Shown here: in pieces, positions 1 to 5,651 of the stretch
Numbering within the stretch: position 1 is the first letter of the stretch
Layout: each line of letters starts with the position of its first letter
Translations under genes and position numbers: made by a program
The notes under the pieces: generated by a model
Seen by the model: only the letters and a program-made list of their open reading frames with translations
What the model was told of the DNA's origin: nothing
Database searches by the model: none
DNA from: Cytophagales bacterium
GTDB lineage: Bacteria; Bacteroidota; Bacteroidia; Cytophagales; Cyclobacteriaceae
Direction: 5' to 3'
NCBI GenBank assembly: GCA_029262935.1
Contig: JAJCYK010000031.1
Location: 1 to 9,674 of the forward strand
Length of the DNA: 9,674 bases

Positions 1-1535
1 ATGTACTCGGTGTCCTTCTCAAATAAAGTATAAGCCTTTAAGAGTTGATTGGTAGAGTGAATTCGTTGTGATTTAACAGAATAATCCCTGATAAGGTCTT
101 CTTTTTGTTTTAGTTGTTCGGGTTCTGATAAATTCTCATCCCCTTCAATAGAAGCTACTTCCATTCCGATGTCGGGCATGATAAAGAATTTTGGATCTTC
201 GCCCTCGCCAGTAATTAAGTCTATGCCTCTTTCCGTTAGTTCAATGTTGTTGTTCTTTTCATCAATGGTGAAATACAATGGCTCATCGGCCTCTGGCATC
301 ATCTTCTGATTGTCCTGCAAATAAAAGTTTTCTGTTTTTTGCAAGATTTGTCTGATACCCGTTTCACTGAGAAACTTAATCAGGGGTTTATATTTAGGAA
401 GCCCTCGATGCACCCTAAATAGGGCCAGGCCTCCGTCTTTTTCATCTCCGGCCGTTAACAGCTTTTTAGCTTCCTGTAAGTTTAATGATGCAAGCTTTTT
501 CTGAGCATCTACAAGTTTTCCGATCCGAGGTTTTAAATCATAAAACTCGTGTTCGTCACCTCTGGGTACAGGTCCTGAAATGATCAAAGGTGTTCTGGCA
601 TCATCCACTAACACAGAATCCACTTCATCTATCATGGCAAAATGATGTTTCCGCTGTACCAGCTCCTTGGGCTCCTTCGACATGTTGTCTCTCAGGTAGT
701 CGAATCCAAACTCGTTGTTGGTCCCGTAGGTGATGTGTGCTTGATAAGCGTTACGTCGCTCTTCAGAATTAGGTTGGTGCTTATCAATGCAATCCACTTT
801 TAATCCGTGAAATTGAAAAATTGGAGCCATCCATTCGGAGTCCCGTTTCGCCAAATAGGTGTTTACAGTAACGATGTGGACTCCCCGGTCTGCCAAGGCA
901 TTCAAAAATGCCGGTAAAGTAGCCACTAAGGTTTTTCCTTCACCTGTGGCCATTTCAGCAATTTTTCCTTGGTGTAGTACAACTCCCCCGATCAATTGCA
1001 CATCATAATGCAACATGTCCCAAGTAATTTCATTTCCCCCTGCTAGCCATTTGTTATGCCAAATGGCTTGTTCGCCGGACAACTCCACATTTTGGTATTG
1101 CTGAGCCAGCGCTTTATCTTCTAATGTAGCCTGAACGACCAACTTTTCTTGGTCCTTAAACCTACGAGCAGTTTCTTTTATCACTGCAAAAGCCAATGGC
1201 AGCACTTTTAGCAGCACCTCCTCCAAAGCTTCGTTTCTTTGTTCCTCTAGGCTGTCAATTTCTTTAAAAACATCCTCTTTTTGGTGGATATCCAAGTCTG
1301 GATTGGAGGCTATATTTTGATGGAGTTGGGCAATGTTCTTGTCGATTTCTGAAAGGCTTTCATTTATGGAGCTTCTAATTTCCAGGGTTTTGCCACGAAG
1401 GTCATCATCACTGATTTTATTTAAGGCTTCGTATTCCTCATTAATGTAGGCTACATAAGGAAATACTTCCTTAATATCCTTTTCGGATTTGGTTCCAAAT
1501 ACTTTAGCAATTCCTTTGCTAATAAAATCTAACAT
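1..1535 (-). CDS. secA: Preprotein translocase ATPase SecA (N-terminal 511 codons, cut by window edge)
   Basis: SecA is the ATP-driven motor that pushes unfolded preproteins through the SecYEG channel at the inner membrane. The reading frame is open from the ATG at 1533-1535 to the left edge with no stop. The protein starts [14 protein letters not shown], a typical SecA N-terminus. The Walker A motif MATGEGKT is at residues 195-202, the Walker B/DEAD-like [20 protein letters not shown] at about 302-321, and the conserved [16 protein letters not shown] lies between them. The preprotein cross-linking domain follows, and the sequence stops near LFEKDTEY, which matches about residue 341 of the E. 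coli protein. About 170 extra residues are spread over three places (about 56-103, 127-174 and 345-420), as expected for the long SecA of Bacteroidota. The second nucleotide-binding domain, helical scaffold and C-terminus are outside the window. Identity is certain from the motifs. Confidence 0.98.
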   Translation of the reverse strand, partial: MLDFISKGIAKVFGTKSEKDIKEVFPYVAYINEEYEALNKISDDDLRGKTLEIRSSINESLSEIDKNIAQLHQNIASNPDLDIHQKEDVFKEIDSLEEQRNEALEEVLLKVLPLAFAVIKETARRFKDQEKLVVQATLEDKALAQQYQNVELSGEQAIWHNKWLAGGNEITWDMLHYDVQLIGGVVLHQGKIAEMATGEGKTLVATLPAFLNALADRGVHIVTVNTYLAKRDSEWMAPIFQFHGLKVDCIDKHQPNSEERRNAYQAHITYGTNNEFGFDYLRDNMSKEPKELVQRKHHFAMIDEVDSVLVDDARTPLIISGPVPRGDEHEFYDLKPRIGKLVDAQKKLASLNLQEAKKLLTAGDEKDGGLALFRVHRGLPKYKPLIKFLSETGIRQILQKTENFYLQDNQKMMPEADEPLYFTIDEKNNNIELTERGIDLITGEGEDPKFFIMPDIGMEVASIEGDENLSEPEQLKQKEDLIRDYSVKSQRIHSTNQLLKAYTLFEKDTEY

Positions 1536-1595
1536 ACCAAAACAGGTTTATTCCTTAAATTTAAAAGGATTTTAAATAATTATGTAGGTAGTTTG

Positions 1596-1629
1596 CAAAA
1601 ACCGTACTAAGCCACAGTACTATGTCAAA
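1596..1629 (-). promoter_or_regulatory. Possible secA promoter (imperfect)
   Basis: On the minus strand a TTTG (1626-1629) is followed after exactly 19 bases by TACGGTTTTTG (1596-1606), about 61 bases upstream of the secA ATG. The spacing and the -33 TTTG fit the Bacteroidota promoter pattern. The -7 box has three extra bases between TACG and TTTG compared with TAnnTTTG, so the match is weak. secA could instead be read through from dapF. A 5-bp inverted repeat (GTACT/AGTAC, 1604-1608 and 1616-1620) sits between the two boxes. Confidence 0.3.
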
Positions 1630-1655
1630 TTGGCGGGTTTGGAAACGGTGAGGAA

Positions 1656-2429
1656 TCAATACTGATAGGTCCCTTTAAAAACTTCCTTGGCAGGACCAAT
1701 AAGATAGACCTCTTCGAATTCCCCTTTTTCGTTGGACCGAAATGATACCATTAACTTTCCACCACTGGTATGCAAGGGAATCGGGCTGGAGAAACCCTGT
1801 GCGGATAGGGCCAAAGCCACTGCGGTTACCCCAGTTCCGCAAGATAATGTTTCGTTCTCTACACCTCGCTCATACGTTCTAACCTTTAAATGATCCCCCT
1901 GCACTTCCACAAAATTAACGTTGGTCCCAGCGGGTTCATAAGCGGCACTGTATCTTATGGCACTGCCTTCAGATACAACATTTACCTGGTCAACTTCTGA
2001 GACAATCTTGACATAGTGAGGCGATCCGGTATTTACAAAATAAGCTTCATCTGGATGCTCTATTACAGCCACATTCGGCATCTTAATATGGATCATATCA
2101 CCCTTTATAAATCCATGATGTGGACCATCAACTGCCAAAAATTGAGATGATGTGGCGGCCATTCCCAGTTGATTTGCAAAATGCAACGCGCAGCGGGAAC
2201 CGTTGCCACATAAGCTTTGCGAACCATCAGGATTAAAATAGACCATTTCGAATTGGTAGTCGGGGTGATTTCGAAGCAGTATTACTCCATCTGCTCCAAT
2301 ACCAAAGCGACGATGACACAACTGCCCAATCAATGGGGTATTCTCCCCTTCAAAATGCCGCAAGCGGTCATCTATCATGACAAAGTCGTTGCCAGTACCT
2401 TGATATTTGTGGAAATGGATTACGCCCAT
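1656..2429 (-). CDS. dapF: Diaminopimelate epimerase DapF
   Basis: DapF is a cofactor-independent racemase-type enzyme that turns LL-2,6-diaminopimelate into meso-diaminopimelate, the peptidoglycan cross-linking residue and the last precursor of lysine. The 257-residue length is slightly below the usual 270-280. The N-terminal GTGNDFVMID (11-20) is the family signature. The two catalytic cysteines of the thiol/thiolate pair are both present: C74 in SLCGNGSRC and C197 in LSCGTGVTAVA. Substrate-contact motifs around N68-P-D-G and Y187-E-R-G-V-E-N are also intact. The start at 2427-2429 places the GNDF motif at the normal distance. The gene lies 46 bases after the Dabb gene, with no terminator between, so the two may be co-transcribed; secA follows 120 bases later. 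No clear Shine-Dalgarno sequence is present, as is usual for Bacteroidota. Confidence 0.97.
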   Translation of the reverse strand: MGVIHFHKYQGTGNDFVMIDDRLRHFEGENTPLIGQLCHRRFGIGADGVILLRNHPDYQFEMVYFNPDGSQSLCGNGSRCALHFANQLGMAATSSQFLAVDGPHHGFIKGDMIHIKMPNVAVIEHPDEAYFVNTGSPHYVKIVSEVDQVNVVSEGSAIRYSAAYEPAGTNVNFVEVQGDHLKVRTYERGVENETLSCGTGVTAVALALSAQGFSSPIPLHTSGGKLMVSFRSNEKGEFEEVYLIGPAKEVFKGTYQY

Positions 2430-2475
2430 AAGTAAGGTAAGCTGCTCCCCGAAATCTGAAAGTAGCTCCGCTATC

Positions 2476-2889
2476 TTATACTAAATTATAATCATAAACT
2501 TGCACTTTATCCCAAAGGGTAGCACAGGTTTCTATGAACTCCAGGTGAATGGGATCACCTTGATAACTATCATGATCTTCCATGTTTTTGAATCTAACAT
2601 TGTAAGAAAAGGAGTAGCTGTTATCCACTACATCTCTGGCCTCAGTAGAGGCCGGAACTCCAATGTGTCCGGATTCTATTGTAGATACTGTGAGCAATTT
2701 CTTTAAACCTGCTTTAAGACTTTGGTGGGCTACTTGATCTTGAGGATCCTTCAGCCAAAAATATACTTGATGCACTAACATTTTTGATTCTTGGTTTTCC
2801 GCAGCGCTGGAAATAGGCCAACTTACTAACCCTATAGCTGCACCAACGGCGGCTAGTTTTTCCATGAACGTTCTGCGATTGGTTTTCAT
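2476..2889 (-). CDS. Exported Dabb (stress-responsive A/B barrel) domain protein with Tat-like signal
   Basis: This is a 137-residue protein of unknown precise role. The N-terminus TNRRTFMEKLAAVGAAIG fits a twin-arginine signal (R5-R6 followed by T, F, M), with a hydrophobic stretch to about residue 25 and a likely cleavage after S-S-A near residue 29. It has no lipobox cysteine. Residues about 37-135 look like a Dabb domain: an opening strand MLVHQVYFWLK with H40, an inner strand YSFSYNVRFKN, then Y109-x3-P113-x-H115 with a following helix, and a closing strand VQVYDYNL. Dabb domains form dimeric alpha+beta barrels; members are linked to stress responses in plants and to small-molecule metabolism in bacteria, but most are uncharacterised. 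The gene follows the rplS terminator and precedes dapF. Domain assignment is by pattern, so the family is likely but the substrate is unknown. Confidence 0.85.
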   Translation of the reverse strand: MKTNRRTFMEKLAAVGAAIGLVSWPISSAAENQESKMLVHQVYFWLKDPQDQVAHQSLKAGLKKLLTVSTIESGHIGVPASTEARDVVDNSYSFSYNVRFKNMEDHDSYQGDPIHLEFIETCATLWDKVQVYDYNLV

Positions 2890-2936
2890 AAACTTTAAAA
2901 TTTGTATTCGACAAGCAAATTAGTTAAAAACCACAT

Positions 2937-2969
2937 AAAAAAGGGCCGATTCTTATCGAATCGACCCTT
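2937..2969 (-). terminator. Intrinsic terminator after rplS
   Basis: Read on the minus strand, AAGGGTCGATTC (2958-2969) pairs with GAATCGGCCCTT (2941-2952) over 12 positions with one G-U pair, around a 5-base loop. A run of T follows (six in total, counting the last two of the stem). It lies 19 bases past the rplS stop codon. It should end the rpsP-rimM-trmD-rplS transcript and separate it from the Dabb and dapF genes. Confidence 0.88.
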
Positions 2970-2987
2970 GATATATAGTTAGTCTAA

Positions 2988-3341
2988 TTAGATTTTCTCT
3001 TTGATACGAGCGGCCTTGCCTTGTTTTCCTCTCAAGTAGTATAACCTGGCTCGACGTACTTTCCCTTTTCTAATTAGCTCAATCTTGTCTAGATTCGGGC
3101 TAAGGATAGGGAAAATCCTTTCGATACCCACACCATTGCTCACTTTCCTTACTGTGAAAGTCTCGCCGTTGGAGTTTGGATTTCTTTTTTGAATGACCGT
3201 TCCTCTAAATTGCTGCACTCTTTCTTTATTTCCTTCTCGGATCTTAACGTGTACGTTTACCGTATCACCGGCGTGGAAATTAGGATGGTTGGCACGCGCA
3301 CTAGCGCTCTCTGTCTCAACCAATTTTATCAAATCACTCAT
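2988..3341 (-). CDS. rplS: 50S ribosomal protein L19
   Basis: L19 sits at the interface of the 30S and 50S subunits and helps form an intersubunit bridge. The protein has 117 residues, the normal length. It carries the family's central features: [20 protein letters not shown] (22-41), [10 protein letters not shown], the [19 protein letters not shown] segment, and the basic C-terminal stretch [20 protein letters not shown]. The start at 3339-3341 gives the usual short acidic N-terminal helix. It is the last gene of the rpsP-rimM-trmD-rplS cluster, 72 bases after trmD, and is followed directly by a strong terminator. A promoter-like sequence lies just upstream, so it may have transcription independent of rpsP. 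Confidence 0.98.
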   Translation of the reverse strand: MSDLIKLVETESASARANHPNFHAGDTVNVHVKIREGNKERVQQFRGTVIQKRNPNSNGETFTVRKVSNGVGIERIFPILSPNLDKIELIRKGKVRRARLYYLRGKQGKAARIKEKI

Positions 3342-3364
3342 GGTACTGTCTTCAAAATGGACTG

Positions 3365-3393
3365 CAAATATAGGAATATTTTTTAAATACCAA
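3365..3393 (-). promoter_or_regulatory. Probable internal promoter for rplS
   Basis: In the trmD-rplS gap the minus strand shows TTG (3391-3393), 18 bases, then TATATTTG (3365-3372), a full match to the Bacteroidota -7 box TAnnTTTG. The box ends 23 bases before the rplS ATG, leaving a leader of about 15-20 bases. It is supported by position, spacing and the full -7 match; the AT-rich context makes a chance match possible. Confidence 0.55.
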
Positions 3394-3413
3394 GCTGCAA
3401 AAATTCAAAATAT

Positions 3414-4106
3414 TTACTTTGACTTGTTACTACTTTTACTTCCGGAAGGCCGGCGAGATTCTGTTCGTTTTACCGATTCATCAAATCGCCACTGTTCAAT
3501 GTTTTTCTCATGACCGCTAAGCAGTATCTCTGGGACGTTCAGTCCTCGAAAATTTGCTGGTCTGGTAAACACCGGCGGTGCTACTAATCCATCCTGGAAA
3601 GAATCGGTAAGCGCTGAGGTTTCATCTGAAAGTACTCCTGGTAATAACCGGATTACGGCATCAGCTAGTACAGCTGCCGGTAGTTCTCCTCCAGATAGCA
3701 CATAATCCCCAATACTAATCTCTCTGGTCACAAAATGCTCTCGTACTCTTTCATCGACCCCTTTGTAATGTCCACAAAGTAAGATCACATGGTCAAATAG
3801 ACTGACTTCATTGGCTACGGACTGGTTTAAGGGAACTCCATCTGGACTTAAATAAATAATTTCTTGATATTCCCGCGCCTGCTTTAAGTGCTCGAGGCAA
3901 TTTACTATGGGTTCAATCATCAATACCATCCCGGCTCCACCACCGTAAGCGTAATCATCAACAGTACGATGTTTGGTAACAGTATAATCCCTAAGATCAT
4001 GAATCTTTAAATCCACCAAGTTTTTGTCCTGTGCTCTCTGCACTATGGAGTGATGTAAAAAACTCGATAACAAATCCGGTAGGACAGTAATAATATCAAT
4101 CCTCAT
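3414..4106 (-). CDS. trmD: tRNA (guanine37-N1)-methyltransferase TrmD
   Basis: TrmD transfers a methyl group from S-adenosylmethionine to G37 next to the anticodon, which prevents +1 frameshifting; it is essential in most bacteria. The 230-residue product shows the SPOUT trefoil-knot motifs: YAYGGGAGMVLM (53-63), YLSPDG (85-90), LLCGHYKGVDERV (109-121) and the SAM-binding knot SIGDYVLSGGELP (131-143). R153 and D168 (in TDSFQDGL) match the catalytic arginine and aspartate of the E. coli enzyme. The C-terminal domain includes FTRPANFRGLNVPEILLSGH. I chose the ATG at 4104-4106 because MRIDIITVLP is the standard N-terminus. An upstream ATG at 4122-4124 would add six residues and lengthen the overlap with rimM. 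The chosen start overlaps the end of rimM by 11 bases, suggesting translational coupling. The lysine- and serine-rich last 15 residues look like an unstructured tail. Confidence 0.97.
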   Translation of the reverse strand: MRIDIITVLPDLLSSFLHHSIVQRAQDKNLVDLKIHDLRDYTVTKHRTVDDYAYGGGAGMVLMIEPIVNCLEHLKQAREYQEIIYLSPDGVPLNQSVANEVSLFDHVILLCGHYKGVDERVREHFVTREISIGDYVLSGGELPAAVLADAVIRLLPGVLSDETSALTDSFQDGLVAPPVFTRPANFRGLNVPEILLSGHEKNIEQWRFDESVKRTESRRPSGSKSSNKSK

Positions 4107-4650
4107 GATCGTTATTTTCTTCATTTAAATAGATGTCCAACAATCCCTCTGGCAAGGTTGTGCTGATTTCGTTTTGCTCCCGATTAAACCCAAGAACGAT
4201 ATCATCAGTGAAGGGAATCAATACTTCATGGTTTTGATACCGCATTCCGATTAATAATTGAGGTGTCTGGTCATAGAGTGCAGTGACATTTCCCAGTGGA
4301 CCCGCGTTGGTGTCTACTACTAAGCAACCTATGATTTCATGAAAGTAGAATTCCGATCCTGCCAATGCTGGCAATTGAGTTAGCGGCAAGTACATGGAGC
4401 TACCAACCAACGCTTTTGCCTCATCTTGGTTTCCTGCCTCCTCAAACTTCACAATTAGCTTGCGCCCTTGTGGTTTAAGGTATTCAATAAAAAATGGAAT
4501 CAGTGGGCCGGAACCGGGTTGGCTCAGGAGCACTGATTCCAATTTGTAATAGGATTCAGGTTGATCTACATCTAGTAACACATGAACTTCTCCTCGAAGT
4601 CCATGAGTGCCGTGGATATGGCCTAATTCAAAGCAAGCATCAACGTTCAT
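4096..4650 (-). CDS. rimM: Ribosome maturation factor RimM
   Basis: RimM binds the 30S head through ribosomal protein S19 and assists late assembly of the small subunit. The 184-residue length is typical. The N-terminal RimM domain opens with ELGHIHGTHGLRGEVHV (8-24), which contains the conserved G-x-x-x-x-H-G-x-x-G-E-V core. The C-terminal half is a PRC-barrel, with FYFHEIIGCLV, GPLGNVTALYD, LIPFTDDIV and the closing LPEGLLDIYL. The last residues (NEENNDHED) are an acidic tail. It lies 12 bases after rpsP and overlaps trmD by 11 bases, so the three genes are tightly coupled. The neighbouring S16, TrmD and L19 genes are the usual partners in bacteria. Confidence 0.96.
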   Translation of the reverse strand: MNVDACFELGHIHGTHGLRGEVHVLLDVDQPESYYKLESVLLSQPGSGPLIPFFIEYLKPQGRKLIVKFEEAGNQDEAKALVGSSMYLPLTQLPALAGSEFYFHEIIGCLVVDTNAGPLGNVTALYDQTPQLLIGMRYQNHEVLIPFTDDIVLGFNREQNEISTTLPEGLLDIYLNEENNDHED

Positions 4651-4662
4651 GATGCCTTATGT

Positions 4663-5418
4663 TTATTTCTCTTCTTTTGGTGGCGCCTTTTCAACAGGAG
4701 CGTCCGCAGCTGGTGCTTCTTCAACAGGAACCTCTGCAGCTGGTGCTTCTTCAACAGGAGCCCCTGCAGCTGGTGCTTCTTCAACAGGAGCTTCTGCCGC
4801 TGGTGCTTCTTCAACAGGAACTTCCGCCGCTGGTGCTTCTTCAGCAGGAGCTTCCGCCACTGGTGCTTCTTCAGCAGGAGCTTCCGCCGCTGGTGCTTCT
4901 TCAGCAGGAGCCTCTGCCGCTGGTGCTTCTTCAGCAACAGCACTCTCAGCAGCTACAATACCAGCAGCCTTTTTCTTAATTGCCTCTGCCCTTGCTTCCT
5001 TAACTTTACGCTCGGCCTCGAATCGTTCCTTGGCCTTCGCTGCTTGTGCTTGATCAAGCTGATCAATTTTGGCGGTTACTTTAGCATTTTTGTCGTTTAG
5101 CCAAGCCTCTAACTTCTTATCGGCTTCTTCCTGACTAATTGCACCTTTTATTACTCCAACCTGCAAATGCTTACGCATCATGATTCCTTTATAGGATAGC
5201 ATGGCTCGTACCGTATCGCTAGGTTGAGCTCCCTTCATTACCCAGTCAAAAGCTCGATCTTCTAACAGATCTATTGTGGCGGGGTCAGTATTGGGATTGT
5301 ACGTACCAATTTTTTCAATAAAACGGCCATCTCTTGGAGACCTGGCGTCCGCTACGACCACGTCGTACAGTGCCAATTTCTTGCGTCCTCGACGCGCTAA
5401 TCTAATTTTTACAGACAT
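4663..5418 (-). CDS. rpsP: 30S ribosomal protein S16 with a long Ala/Glu/Pro repeat tail
   Basis: S16 binds 16S rRNA in the 30S body and is needed for its assembly. Residues 1-80 are a normal S16: [20 protein letters not shown], then [22 protein letters not shown] and the W59-containing helix region. A Bacteroidota-type extension follows, with a helical charged segment at about 95-152 rich in Ala, Lys and Glu. Residues 163-242 are eight decapeptide repeats of the form [10 protein letters not shown], ending EKAPPKEEK. The total of 251 residues compares with about 80-90 in E. coli-like S16. I start at 5416-5418, because this gives the family N-terminus. An in-frame ATG at 5541 would add 41 unrelated residues and would lie upstream of the promoter found at 5463-5493. 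It heads the leftward operon. The acidic, proline-rich tail is probably disordered, and its role is unknown. Confidence 0.95.
   Translation of the reverse strand: MSVKIRLARRGRKKLALYDVVVADARSPRDGRFIEKIGTYNPNTDPATIDLLEDRAFDWVMKGAQPSDTVRAMLSYKGIMMRKHLQVGVIKGAISQEEADKKLEAWLNDKNAKVTAKIDQLDQAQAAKAKERFEAERKVKEARAEAIKKKAAGIVAAESAVAEEAPAAEAPAEEAPAAEAPAEEAPVAEAPAEEAPAAEVPVEEAPAAEAPVEEAPAAGAPVEEAPAAEVPVEEAPAADAPVEKAPPKEEK
4681..4950 (-). repeat. 30-bp tandem repeat (minisatellite) in the 3' part of rpsP
   Basis: Nine consecutive 30-base units, with plus-strand form close to TGGTGCTTCTTCAACAGGAG plus CTTCCGCCGC, run in perfect phase. Those at 4711-4920 are the most alike; the first and last are degenerate. 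The unit is a multiple of three, so copy-number changes keep the rpsP frame. Two subtypes form blocks: the units at 4681-4830 carry TCAACAGG (Pro-Val) and those at 4831-4920 carry TCAGCAGG (Pro-Ala). That suggests stepwise local duplication. Confidence 0.95.
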
Positions 5419-5462
5419 TTGTAGGTTAACTTTATGTGGATCACGTCCATTTTTAAGGACTG

Positions 5463-5493
5463 CAAAGGTAGTGTAATTTTTAAATATACCAAA
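5463..5493 (-). promoter_or_regulatory. Promoter of the rpsP-rimM-trmD-rplS operon
   Basis: The minus strand reads TTTG (5490-5493), exactly 19 bases, then TACCTTTG (5463-5470), a full match to the Bacteroidota sigma-A pattern in both boxes. Transcription should start near 5456, giving a leader of about 38 bases to the rpsP ATG at 5418. This decides the rpsP start against the longer reading frame that begins at 5541. The leader contains a short overlapping reading frame (5409-5450) described under findings. Confidence 0.85.
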
Positions 5494-5580
5494 GCAATAA
5501 CTCAAAGTGTTACAGACTTTCCTCTGGCATAGACTTATCATTTAAATACGTTTTCTCTCAGAACATTACATATTTAAATT

Positions 5581-5598
5581 CGTATAAACGGTTATACG
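5581..5598. promoter_or_regulatory. Perfect 7-bp inverted repeat upstream of sucA (operator candidate)
   Basis: CGTATAA (5581-5587), ACGG, TTATACG (5592-5598) form an 18-bp interrupted palindrome, ending two bases before the sucA -33 element at 5601. The position suits a dimeric activator or repressor. It lies upstream of the expected start site, so it is not a terminator or leader hairpin of sucA. No T-run follows it. The binding protein is unknown. Confidence 0.45.
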
Positions 5599-5600
5599 GT

Positions 5601-5631
5601 TTTCTTATTTGAAGCTCGTTGCCTACCTTTG
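5601..5631 (+). promoter_or_regulatory. Promoter of the sucAB operon
   Basis: TACCTTTG (5624-5631) is a full match to the -7 box TAnnTTTG and is the same octamer as in the divergent rpsP promoter. Exactly 19 bases upstream is TTTC (5601-5604), one mismatch from the -33 TTTG. The expected start near 5638 leaves a short leader of about 14 bases to the sucA ATG at 5652. The weaker -33 box would fit a promoter helped by an activator. Confidence 0.75.
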
Positions 5632-5651
5632 GTTAATCTCCTAAAATTGCC

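Noticed and set aside
1597..1620. Possible weak terminator after dapF (GTACT/AGTAC stem followed by GGTTTTT on the minus strand)
   Set aside because: The stem is only five base pairs and AT-rich, two G precede the T-run, and the same bases fit an imperfect secA promoter equally well.
2890..2936. Promoter for the Dabb gene just after the rplS terminator
   Set aside because: A promoter is expected here, but the best match on the minus strand (TAATTTG) is one base short of TAnnTTTG and has no matching -33 box outside the terminator stem. I could not support a site.
4607..5053. Open frames on both strands across the rpsP repeat, encoding Gly/Ala/Ser-rich, Leu/Gln-rich or Lys/His-rich repeats
   Set aside because: A 30-base repeat with no stop in a given frame keeps that frame open automatically. 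These are by-products of the minisatellite; only the rpsP frame continues into a known protein domain.
5419..5541. N-terminal extension of S16 from an ATG at 5541
   Set aside because: The 41 added residues resemble no S16, the frame crosses the rpsP promoter at 5463-5493, and the standard N-terminus [11 protein letters not shown] begins at 5418.
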